NCBI RefSeq assembly: GCF_000764665.1
Contig: NZ_JRGM01000154.1
Location: 50,582 to 114,581 of the forward strand
Source of the DNA: Aeromonas lacus
GTDB lineage: Bacteria > Pseudomonadota > Gammaproteobacteria > Enterobacterales > Aeromonadaceae
Length of the DNA stretch: 64,000 nt
Direction of reading: 5' to 3'
Shown: in pieces, positions 1-9,066 of the stretch
Layout: each line of letters opens with the position of its first letter
Numbering within the stretch: the first letter of the stretch is position 1
Made by a program: the position numbers and the translations under genes
The notes under the pieces: model-generated
The model's input: the letters and a program-made list of their open reading frames with translations, nothing else
Told to the model about the DNA's origin: nothing
The model's database searches: none

Positions 1-429
1 GATCTCGCCATCTTTGCCCTTGCCAGCGAGCCACGCCGGGATCTCGACCTCGCCTCTCTCAAGGGCAAACGGGTCGGCATCACCCTGGGTTACACCTACC
101 CCACCAACTTTATGGCAGATCCGCAGATCGCCCGCTTTCAGGCCAAATCCGACGCCCAGATCCTCGATATGCTGGCACGGGGCCGAGTCGACTACATCCT
201 GATGAACGGCATGCCGGGCTATCTCAAGATCCGGGAGAAAGCGCTGACAGGTCAGGTGGTCAAGGTCGGCAAGCTCTCTACCGATGGCTTCTGGGTCGCC
301 TTCTCTCGCCAGCACCCTCTGGGGGAAGAGATGGCCAAACGGTTCGAGAAGGGGCTGCAGAAGATCAAAATGAACGGCACCTACGATGCCCTTATGCAGC
401 AGTTTGAAACCCGGCTCGGAGCACGCTGA
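1..429 (+). CDS. Periplasmic amino-acid-type substrate-binding protein, C-terminal part
   Basis: The reading frame is open from the window edge to a stop at 427-429, so the gene starts outside. The roughly 142 visible residues resemble the second lobe of SBP_bac_3 proteins: a LKGKRVGITLG segment near the start (the usual hinge-side strand), then ILDMLARGRVDYILMNG, where a residue position controls ligand access, and a C-terminal helix ending in a YDALMQQFE motif typical of this family. Such proteins bind amino acids or similar solutes in the periplasm; some lone ones serve other roles. No transporter permease is visible in the window, so the ligand and partner are unknown. The family call is firm, the function is not. 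Confidence 0.8.
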   Translation, partial: DLAIFALASEPRRDLDLASLKGKRVGITLGYTYPTNFMADPQIARFQAKSDAQILDMLARGRVDYILMNGMPGYLKIREKALTGQVVKVGKLSTDGFWVAFSRQHPLGEEMAKRFEKGLQKIKMNGTYDALMQQFETRLGAR

Positions 430-567
430 AAGGCGCTCCAGCCACATTCCGCACCCCGTCAGACATCAATCGACGCAACCCTCGCACAAAGTGATTACAG
501 CTGTGCATTGAGCTGTTAGGCTCACGCCCGTATGACACCACCGTATAACATCAGGGGAGCTGTAACC

Positions 568-924
568 ATGAACAAGGTTCATATGATGAGCGCGGGGGCA
601 CTGGCTCTCTCGCTGCTTGCCGGCTGCAATCAGGGCAATACCCTCACCGTTACCGGCGGTGACCCCGTCAGCTATCAGTGCGAACAGGGCAAGAAGGTGC
701 AGGTGCGCTACTTCTCCCTCTCCGACGAGAGCCTCAGCTTTATCAAGTTGTCTCTACCGGACGGCAAGGATTACACCCTGCCGCAGGCCATCTCGGCCTC
801 CGGCGCCCGCTATACGGATGAGCGTGAAGCCGTCTGGTGGAACAAGGGGGATGAAGGATTTGTCGAGATGCGCGGTCAGGATGACGACTGGCAGATCGTC
901 TACAACAACTGCAAACAGCAGTAA
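568..924 (+). CDS. mliC: MliC-type membrane-bound inhibitor of C-type lysozyme (lipoprotein)
   Basis: A 118-residue lipoprotein precursor. The start at 568 is preferred over the in-frame ATG at 532 because a GGGGAG ribosome site lies just upstream and the signal peptide then begins directly. The lipobox LLAGC puts the lipidated Cys at residue 20. The mature part has the MliC pattern: YQCEQGKKVQVRYF near its start, an SGARYTDE stretch, VWWNKGDEGFVEM, and a terminal Cys that can pair with the early one. In the family, the protein sits on the periplasmic face of an envelope membrane and blocks the active site of host chicken-type lysozyme. It is followed by a strong terminator. A second inhibitor, of the PliI type, is encoded at 34617-35048. 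Confidence 0.9.
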   Translation: MNKVHMMSAGALALSLLAGCNQGNTLTVTGGDPVSYQCEQGKKVQVRYFSLSDESLSFIKLSLPDGKDYTLPQAISASGARYTDEREAVWWNKGDEGFVEMRGQDDDWQIVYNNCKQQ

Positions 925-928
925 TAGA

Positions 929-960
929 AGAGACCCCGGCCAGGCCGGGGTCTCTCTTTT
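929..960 (+). terminator. Intrinsic terminator after mliC
   Basis: A perfect 12-bp GC-rich stem (929-940 with 944-955, loop CAG) is followed by a short T run. It lies between the convergent mliC and the TonB-like lipoprotein gene; the T run favours the plus strand. Confidence 0.85.
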
Positions 961-973
961 GGTTGTTCGGGCA

Positions 974-1366
974 TCAGTTGAGCTCTATTTCGAAGCGGTT
1001 GGTCACCACCACGGGAATAGCATCCGGATTGCTGTCCGCCGGACTGTAGCGCAGCCGTGAGAGGGTTGCCAACGCGCTCTGCTCCAGCTCTCCGGGCGGC
1101 TCGGCGGCGACGATCTGTGGTTTTATCGGGTTACCATCGGCATCGATCTGATACCGTACATCCACATATCCCCTGACCGGTTTGGCAGGCACAACGACAG
1201 GCTCGTCATCACCAAAGAATGAACGGCGGTTTTCCTGGATCCAGTAACTGGAGAGCTGCTCGAGGGGAATCGCGATCGGTGTACGGTTAGCGGCGACCTC
1301 CTGCCGGGAGCTGCATCCTGCCAGCAGCAACACGGCACACCCCAACCACAATGCTTTCCATCCCAT
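974..1366 (-). CDS. Small lipoprotein with a TonB C-terminal-like domain
   Basis: This 130-residue protein has a lipoprotein signal (LLLAGCSS, lipidated Cys near residue 18) and a good AAGGAG site in front of the ATG. Its second half reads like a TonB C-terminal domain: GYVDVRYQIDADGNP, then a helix with ALATLSRLRYSPA, then a last strand NRFEIEL. It lacks the long Pro-rich linker and the N-terminal transmembrane anchor of real TonB, so energy transduction is unlikely; free-standing lipidated TonB_C proteins are known but poorly understood. It has no operon partner. Role unknown. Confidence 0.7.
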   Translation of the reverse strand: MGWKALWLGCAVLLLAGCSSRQEVAANRTPIAIPLEQLSSYWIQENRRSFFGDDEPVVVPAKPVRGYVDVRYQIDADGNPIKPQIVAAEPPGELEQSALATLSRLRYSPADSNPDAIPVVVTNRFEIELN

Positions 1367-1483
1367 GCCAAACTCCTTTTCGTCTCTTATGCTGGTTATT
1401 TCTTGTTCTGCTCTTGGTCAGCAGACTGGCCGTCCACTGGTCAGTGACCCATCCTAGCGAAAAAGACCCGAGCTGGACATAAA

Positions 1484-1512
1484 CAAAGGGCCAATCTGTG
1501 AAGATTGGCCCT
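1484..1512 (-). terminator. Intrinsic terminator after nrdG
   Basis: An 11-bp inverted repeat (1487-1497 with 1502-1512, loop GTGA) is followed on the minus strand by TTTGTTT. It lies about 45 bases past the nrdG stop and before the next minus-strand gene. Confidence 0.8.
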
Positions 1513-1556
1513 GAAAACATCAAGTTGGCGAAAGTTAACCCGGCAGAATGCCGGAC

Positions 1557-2069
1557 TCAAGAGGCAAACAGACAGGGAATGCGCTCCCCACTCTCACGCC
1601 AGGCGTTGAGATTGTGGATCTGCTGGTTGCTGCTGCCACGCCAGAGCAGGCCAGGGTCTGCCAACTCCTTCTCGAACTTGCCATCCACCAGCACATCCAG
1701 CAAGGCAACCAGCTCGCGCTGGGCAGCGGAGAGCTCGCCGAGCAGGTAACCAGTCCAGCACCAGATATCCTTGCCCGGACACTCGGCACGCACCCGTTTC
1801 ACCAGCGCCAGCACGTGGGGCACGTTGGCGGGGTGAAGCGGATCACCGCCGGAGAGCGACAGACCTCGCCGTTTGATACGCGTGTCATTGAGATCCGCAA
1901 TGACGCGATCGCTCATCGCCTCATCAAACGGCTTGCCGCCGTCAAGGCGCCAGGTGCTCTGGTTGTAGCAGCCGGGGCACTGGTGCTCGCAACCGGAGAC
2001 AAACAGGGTGGCACGGGTGCCGGGGCCGTTGATCACATCGACCGGGTAGTATTGGTGGTAGTGCATCAT
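1557..2069 (-). CDS. nrdG: Anaerobic ribonucleotide reductase activating protein (radical SAM)
   Basis: A 170-residue protein close in pattern to enterobacterial NrdG, beginning MMHYHQYYPVDVINGPG. The radical-SAM iron-sulfur ligands are visible as CEHQCPGC (Cys 27, 31, 34), followed by the SLSGGDPL glycine-rich SAM motif. It uses S-adenosylmethionine and a 4Fe-4S cluster to place the glycyl radical on NrdD, whose gene lies upstream on the same strand. The start could be either of two adjacent ATGs (2069 or 2066); only a weak AGAGAG site precedes them. The gap to nrdD, about 130 bases, is unusually long for this pair and is filled by an inverted repeat. Confidence 0.96.
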   Translation of the reverse strand: MMHYHQYYPVDVINGPGTRATLFVSGCEHQCPGCYNQSTWRLDGGKPFDEAMSDRVIADLNDTRIKRRGLSLSGGDPLHPANVPHVLALVKRVRAECPGKDIWCWTGYLLGELSAAQRELVALLDVLVDGKFEKELADPGLLWRGSSNQQIHNLNAWRESGERIPCLFAS

Positions 2070-2084
2070 CTCTCTCTATTACGG

Positions 2085-2193
2085 CCCCCTCATCCCCGAC
2101 CCTTCTCCCGCGAGGGGGAGAAGGGAGCAAAGCAGCGCAAACAGTACATTGGCCGGTTCCCTCTCCCCTTGGGAGAGGGCTAGGGTGAGGGCT
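2085..2193. repeat. Pair of inverted REP-like intergenic elements
   Basis: Two related GC-rich units face each other: 2085-2126 (CCCTCATCCCCGACCC followed by CTTCTCCCGCGAGGGGGAGAAG) and 2157-2193 (CCCTCTCCCCTTGGGAGAGG followed by GCTAGGGTGAGGG). Each has its own small hairpin, and the CCTCA-type and TGAGG-type outer ends are complementary, so the whole can fold as one large stem. The wording AGGGTGAGGG with GGGAGAGGG matches a family of short dispersed palindromic repeats seen between genes in many gammaproteobacteria. It sits between nrdD and nrdG, where it could stabilise or attenuate the shared transcript. Confidence 0.75.
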
Positions 2194-2197
2194 CGGC

Positions 2198-4315
2198 TTA
2201 CATATGTTTGACGCGGCGCTTCACCTCTTCCTGCTTGCCTGCATTGAAGGGACGTGCATCCGGGCTGCCGAGGTAACCGCAGACACGGCGGGTCACCGAC
2301 ACCTTGGCCGGGTCGTGGTTGCCGCAGCGCGGGCAGGTAAAGCCCTTGGAAGTACACTCGAACTCGCCGGTAAAGCCGCAGTCGTAGCACTCGTCGATGG
2401 GGGTGTTGGTACCGTAGTAAGGCACCTTGTCATAGCTGTAATCCCAGACGTTTTCCAGCGCTTCCAGGTTGTGCTGGATGTTGGGGTACTCGCCGTAGCA
2501 GATGAAGCCACCGCTGGCGATGGGCGGATAGGGCGCCTCGAAGTCCAGCTTGTCGTACGGGTTGACCTGCTTCTCCACGTCGAGGTGGAAGCTGTTGGTG
2601 TAGTAACCCTTGTCGGTCACGCCCGCCACCACACCAAACTCCTTGGCATCGATGCGGCAGAAGCGGGTGCAAAGGTTCTCGCTCGGGGTGGAGTAGAGGC
2701 TGAAGCCGTAGCCGGTCTCCTCTTTCCACTCATCGGTAGCGGCCTTGAGACGTTCGATAATGGCGATCGCCTTTTGGCGCAGGATCTCGCTATCGAACAG
2801 ATGGGTCTCACCGCCAAACAGAGCATTGATGGTCTCGTGAACCCCGATATAACCGAGCGAAATGGAGGCGCGGCCGTTCTTGAAGATCTCGCTGACGTTG
2901 TCGTCTGCCTTCAGACGCACGCCACAGGCCCCTTCCATATAGAGGATCGGCGCAACCCGGGCCTTGACCCCGTCGAGACGTTCAATGCGATACATCAGCG
3001 CCTTCTTGGCAACCCGCAGGGCGGCATCCAGACGATCCCAGAAGTCCGCTTCATCACGGGATTTCAAAGCGATACGCGGCAAGTTGAGGCTCACCACGCC
3101 AATATTGTTACGGCCTTCGTGGATCAGCTCGCCATTCTCCTCATACGCACCGAGGAAGGAGCGGCAGCCCATGGGGGTCTTGAAGGAGCCGGTTACCTTC
3201 ACTACCTGGTCGTAGTTGAGGATGTCCGGATACATCCGCTTGGAGGCACACTCCAGCGCCAGCTGCTTGATGTCGTAGTTGGGATCGCCCTGCTTGTGGT
3301 TGAGACCATCCCTGATGGCGAACACCAGTTTCGGGAACACGGCGGTCTTCTTGTTCTTGCCAAGGCCAGCAATACGGTTGCTGAGGATGGCGCGCTGGAT
3401 CAGTCGCGACTCCCAACTGTCCCCCAGGCCAAAGCCGAAGGTAACGAACGGAGTCTGACCGTTGGCGGTGTGCAGGGTGTTGACTTCGTACTCCAGCGAC
3501 TGGAAGGCGTCGTAACACTCTTTCTCGGTGCGAGCCATGGCGTAGGCTTCCACATCGGCAATGCCCCACTCTTCGGCCACTTCGCGATGCTTCTGCCAGC
3601 TGATGGTCACATAGGGAGCCAGCACTTCGTCGATGCGATTGATGGTGGTGCCACCATAGATGTGGCTGGCCACCTGGGCGATGATCTGGGCCGTGACCGC
3701 GGTGGCGGTGCTGATCGATTTCGGGGTATCGATCTCCGCATTGCCCATCTTGAAGCCGTGAGTCAGCATCCCCTGCAGGTCGATCAACATGCAGTTGAAC
3801 ATCGGGAAGAAGGGGGAGTAGTCGAGATCGTGGAAGTGCAGATCGCCGCTCTCGTGGGCCTGAACCACATCACGGGGCAGCATGTGGCTGGTGGCATAAT
3901 GCTTGGCGACGATACCGGCCAGCAGGTCGCGCTGGGTCGGGATCACCTTGGAGTCTTTGTTGGCGTTCTCGTTGAGCAGGGCCGCGTTGGTCTGCTCGAC
4001 CAGACCACGGATCTCCTGCGCCAGACGACCGCGCGCCTCACGGGCCTGATCCCGATCGTGGCGATATTCGATATAAGCACGGGCGATGGCCTTGTCATCG
4101 GACGCCATCAGGTGGTTTTCAACCAGACGCTGGATCTCGTGGATATCAACCTCACCACGCCCCTCCAGCTCCTGACTCACCGCACTTGAGATACGCTTTG
4201 CCAGTGCCGGATTGGCCTGATTGACCGCTTCCGCAGCACGACTGACCGCCTCGCTAATCAACTGGGCATTGAATGGTGCGCGACAGCCATCACGTTTGAT
4301 CACAACCGGTTTCAT
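2198..4315 (-). CDS. nrdD: Anaerobic ribonucleoside-triphosphate reductase
   Basis: A 705-residue class III reductase that converts NTPs to dNTPs in the absence of oxygen. Residues 1 to about 95 form an ATP-cone regulatory domain (VIKRDGCRAPFNAQLISEAV). The glycyl-radical loop RVCGYLGSPDARPFN is at the C-terminus with the radical Gly at about position 680, matching E. coli Gly681. Just before it is a four-Cys zinc site (CYDC and CPRC). Length is close to the 712 residues of the E. coli enzyme; the short final tail is missing. A GGGGAA site precedes the ATG. NrdG is encoded downstream. A pair of NrdR boxes lies upstream of the start. Confidence 0.98.
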   Translation of the reverse strand: MKPVVIKRDGCRAPFNAQLISEAVSRAAEAVNQANPALAKRISSAVSQELEGRGEVDIHEIQRLVENHLMASDDKAIARAYIEYRHDRDQAREARGRLAQEIRGLVEQTNAALLNENANKDSKVIPTQRDLLAGIVAKHYATSHMLPRDVVQAHESGDLHFHDLDYSPFFPMFNCMLIDLQGMLTHGFKMGNAEIDTPKSISTATAVTAQIIAQVASHIYGGTTINRIDEVLAPYVTISWQKHREVAEEWGIADVEAYAMARTEKECYDAFQSLEYEVNTLHTANGQTPFVTFGFGLGDSWESRLIQRAILSNRIAGLGKNKKTAVFPKLVFAIRDGLNHKQGDPNYDIKQLALECASKRMYPDILNYDQVVKVTGSFKTPMGCRSFLGAYEENGELIHEGRNNIGVVSLNLPRIALKSRDEADFWDRLDAALRVAKKALMYRIERLDGVKARVAPILYMEGACGVRLKADDNVSEIFKNGRASISLGYIGVHETINALFGGETHLFDSEILRQKAIAIIERLKAATDEWKEETGYGFSLYSTPSENLCTRFCRIDAKEFGVVAGVTDKGYYTNSFHLDVEKQVNPYDKLDFEAPYPPIASGGFICYGEYPNIQHNLEALENVWDYSYDKVPYYGTNTPIDECYDCGFTGEFECTSKGFTCPRCGNHDPAKVSVTRRVCGYLGSPDARPFNAGKQEEVKRRVKHM

Positions 4316-4468
4316 GAATTTTCCCCGTTAAAAGGCCAGGCAATCTGCTCTGGGCTTACCCTTGTTGGTTCCCCTCCAACGTCTCGTCCTGGACGCAAAC
4401 AAATTCAGCCGAGGCTTGACAAGCCCGGGCTGAAGATAGGAAGGGAACAGCTTATACACAGCTTAATA

Positions 4469-4515
4469 ACACAACATATAGGTGTTAATAATGAATGCAT
4501 CCCTATATGTGGTGT
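4469..4515. promoter_or_regulatory. Inverted pair of NrdR boxes upstream of nrdD
   Basis: Two elements, 4469-4484 and 4500-4515, each match about 12 of 16 positions of the NrdR-box consensus and start 31 bp apart, the three-turn spacing known for this repressor. They are nearly perfect inverted copies: ACACAACATATAGG on the left against CCTATATGTGGTGT on the right, 13 of 14 complementary. NrdR is the ATP/dATP-sensing repressor of reductase operons. The rest of the 445-base gap (4316-4760) holds an AT-rich stretch that probably contains the nrdD promoter; I could not place -10 and -35 with confidence and saw no convincing FNR site. Confidence 0.75.
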
Positions 4516-4760
4516 CTATTAGGCACCAAAGCAGGTAGCCATTTATTGATCCAAGACAGGTTTTACAGCGAGTGGGACAGTTCACGACCAACCAACAAAA
4601 GCCTCAAACAAGGCCATCTTCAGCGGTGGTGCGGGCTGGCGTCCGATCTGCCAAAGAAGAAAAAAATTCGCAATAAACACTCTGGATAGCGGGGTGACAG
4701 TGCCAAGCAAAACCACTCATACTGAGCGGGTAGAGACGACGGTTCGACACAGGACACCCC

Positions 4761-5735
4761 ATGCGTAAATCCCTCTTGTTGCTACTGCTGACTACCTTAT
4801 CCCTGCCTTTGTGGGCAGCCCGCATACTGGTGATCAGCAGCTACCACCCCGACTATCTGTGGGACATCAGTTACAACCAGGGGCTGGTGGATGGTCTCGA
4901 GGAAACGCACCAGATCAGCCACTTCTACATGGATACCAAGCGCCGGCCACGGGAAGAGTTCGATACGGTCGCCCAACAGGCAATTGCTTTCTACCTCAAG
5001 AGCAAACCGGATATTGTGGTGCTCGGCGATGACAACGCCATCAACTATCTCGCCAGCGAGATCTCGTCCCTGGGTACCCCCGTCGTCTTTCTTGGCATGA
5101 ACGAAAATCCCCGGCTCAAGGGCTTTGTCGGCCACCCCAAGATCACCGGCGTGCTGGAGCGCCCCCTGCTCAAACGCAATATCAGCGAGATGAGTCAGAT
5201 GATGGGAGGTCTTAACAAAGTACTGGTGCTGTTTGATTCCAGCAATGTGGCCCTCACCGCCATCGAGGATGAGTTCAAAACCCAGACCGAGCTGCGGGTT
5301 GGCCAGACCCGGGTCTACAGCCAGCTGATGGGCGATTACAGCCTCTGGCAAGAGGCGGTGCTCAACAGCAAGAAAAACGGCTATGGCGCCATATTCCTCG
5401 GCCTCTACCACACACTGCTGGATGAAAATGGCAAGCATGTGGATGAAAAAACGGTACTGGAGTGGACCAGCCGGCACAGCCCGGTGCCGGTTTTCTGCTT
5501 CTGGGAGTTCACCGTGGGCAAGGGGATGGCCATCGGTGGTCTGGTACTTGACGGCAAGGATCAGGGGCTGCAGGCGGCGGCGCTCATCAACAGCATACTG
5601 GCAGGTGCATTGCCCAAAACCCTCTCCCCTAGGGCGGCCCTGCGTGGCGAGTATGTCTTCAGCAAGAGCGAAGTCGCCCGCTGGCACCTCACGGTGCCGG
5701 AGAAATGGCACAACAAGATCCTCTGGCGCGAATAA
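4761..5735 (+). CDS. Periplasmic substrate-binding protein of the ABC_sub_bind type
   Basis: A 324-residue protein with a clear signal peptide (about residues 1-19, cut after LPLWA). The mature part has two Rossmann-like lobes typical of the TrpX/YtfQ-like ABC_sub_bind group: ILVISSYHPDYLWD at the start, PDIVVLGDDNAINYLAS, TPVVFLGMNENPR in the first lobe, and VLVLFDSS and YGAIFLGLYHTLLD in the second. Similar domains serve as sensors for histidine kinases as well as transport receptors. No permease or kinase gene adjoins it, so it may act with a partner encoded elsewhere. Ligand unknown. It is followed by a bidirectional terminator shared with ligA. Confidence 0.75.
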   Translation: MRKSLLLLLLTTLSLPLWAARILVISSYHPDYLWDISYNQGLVDGLEETHQISHFYMDTKRRPREEFDTVAQQAIAFYLKSKPDIVVLGDDNAINYLASEISSLGTPVVFLGMNENPRLKGFVGHPKITGVLERPLLKRNISEMSQMMGGLNKVLVLFDSSNVALTAIEDEFKTQTELRVGQTRVYSQLMGDYSLWQEAVLNSKKNGYGAIFLGLYHTLLDENGKHVDEKTVLEWTSRHSPVPVFCFWEFTVGKGMAIGGLVLDGKDQGLQAAALINSILAGALPKTLSPRAALRGEYVFSKSEVARWHLTVPEKWHNKILWRE

Positions 5736-5745
5736 CCCCCAATAA

Positions 5746-5774
5746 AAGAGAACCCGGCCATGCCGGGTTCTCTT
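5746..5774. terminator. Bidirectional terminator between the binding protein and ligA
   Basis: A 13-bp perfect stem (5746-5758 with 5762-5774, loop CAT) has A-rich sequence on the left and a T-rich tail on the right, so it can end transcripts from both convergent genes. Confidence 0.85.
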
Positions 5775-5796
5775 TGTATCTCAACCTGCGGGCCAC

Positions 5797-7836
<2,040 letters not shown>

Positions 7837-7849
7837 CTAGGGTAGAAAC

Positions 7850-7874
7850 AAAAATGCGGTACCTGGGTACCGCA
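7850..7874 (-). terminator. Terminator between zipA and ligA
   Basis: An 8-bp stem (7855-7862 with 7867-7874) is followed on the minus strand by five T residues. It may only partly stop read-through into ligA. Confidence 0.65.
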
Positions 7875-7902
7875 CTTTGATTCATTCGACCCGCATGGCG
7901 TA

Positions 7903-9051
7903 TTAGTCGCGGCTGGCCTCGTAGGCAGCCAGCTCATGACGGTAACGGGCGATAGTCTCGTCACTCAGCGGGCTGCGCTCCATATCGGTCAGCATGGCAT
8001 CGAGATCGCTGGCCAGCTGATCGGCAGCCTGCAACATGTCCTCGAAGGCAAATGCGGCATTGCTGCGCAGAGGCAGCTGCATGAACAGGGAGACCCCCGG
8101 TGTGGTGAACTGCTCCATCCGGTAGGGATTGAAAGTACCCGGCTTGACCATGTTGATCATGGAGAAGAGCACTTCCCCCTTGCCATTGGCATCTTCGTGA
8201 CGGTGGAAGATATCCATCTCGCCAAACTTGAAGCCAAGCGCCATCAGGGAGGAGAGCAGGGTAGCCCCTTGCAACTCGTGACCCGGACGTCCCATCAGGT
8301 TGATGACATAAACGTCCTGCCAAATCTTCTCGACCGGCTGGGCAGCAACGCGCGGCTCTTCAACCGGCGCTTCGTAGACCGGCTCCTCATACACGGGCTC
8401 GGGAGCAACGTGACGGGGCTGCGGTTTGTATTCGGGTTCGGCAGCGCGCACCGGCTCGGCACGCACGCTCTCGTTGCGCACGCCAAAAGTCGGCGCAGTT
8501 GCATAGGCTGGCTCAACCAGCGGCTCGTCATCCTGAACCTGCATGACAGGCTCGCGCTGGGGACGGGAGCGGTAAACCGGGGTACGACGATTGACCTGCG
8601 CCGGCTTGCGCACGGGTGCAGCAGGCTCTTCCTCTACAACTTCGGGCTGAGGCTCATCGTATGCTTCCTCTTCTTCATAGACAGGAGGCGGCGGGGGAAC
8701 CGGACGGGCAGCAGGCTTGCGCACAACGGGTGGCGGCAGATCGTCCTCGTCATCTTCATCATCAAAGGCGGGCAATGAGGAGCGACGGCTGAGTTCCGGC
8801 TGGCGGCTCTCTTCGTCACGATGGAGCTTGGGCTCGGCGCGACGACCACTGCTGACCACACGCACCTGACCGATGCCATCGCTGTCGAACGCATCATCGT
8901 CACGATTACGTGACTTGGACTCCATCCGGCCAAGCGGTTTCTCTTTGATCGGTGCCTGACGATTCTTTTTGTTGCTCCACAACCCGTGAATGAGCAATGC
9001 CGCAATAGCAATACCGCCCAGGGCAACCAAGATGTAACGCAATTCCTGCAT
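7903..9051 (-). CDS. zipA: Cell division protein ZipA
   Basis: A 382-residue protein with one N-terminal transmembrane segment (about residues 5-24, ILVALGGIAIAALLIHGLW). A basic stretch follows, then a long Pro/Glu/Val-rich linker (about 90-240) with repeated PVYEEPVYEAPV-like wording. The globular FtsZ-binding domain occupies about 245-375 (VYVINLMGRPGHELQGATLL, and LPLRSNAAFAFEDML). ZipA anchors FtsZ to the inner membrane and stabilises the Z ring. The linker is low-complexity and probably extended, as in the family. It starts 15 bases after the smc stop and is probably co-transcribed with it. Confidence 0.96.
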   Translation of the reverse strand: MQELRYILVALGGIAIAALLIHGLWSNKKNRQAPIKEKPLGRMESKSRNRDDDAFDSDGIGQVRVVSSGRRAEPKLHRDEESRQPELSRRSSLPAFDDEDDEDDLPPPVVRKPAARPVPPPPPVYEEEEAYDEPQPEVVEEEPAAPVRKPAQVNRRTPVYRSRPQREPVMQVQDDEPLVEPAYATAPTFGVRNESVRAEPVRAAEPEYKPQPRHVAPEPVYEEPVYEAPVEEPRVAAQPVEKIWQDVYVINLMGRPGHELQGATLLSSLMALGFKFGEMDIFHRHEDANGKGEVLFSMINMVKPGTFNPYRMEQFTTPGVSLFMQLPLRSNAAFAFEDMLQAADQLASDLDAMLTDMERSPLSDETIARYRHELAAYEASRD

Positions 9052-9066
9052 TAGCTGCTTCTCTTT

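Noticed and set aside
2204..4189. 661-codon plus-strand open frame opposite nrdD
   Set aside because: It is the shadow of a GC-rich gene; nrdD on the other strand has full family motifs, and the plus-strand product shows none.
4540..4570. Possible FNR site upstream of nrdD
   Set aside because: TTGATCCAAG matches only one half of the FNR consensus; the second half is missing.
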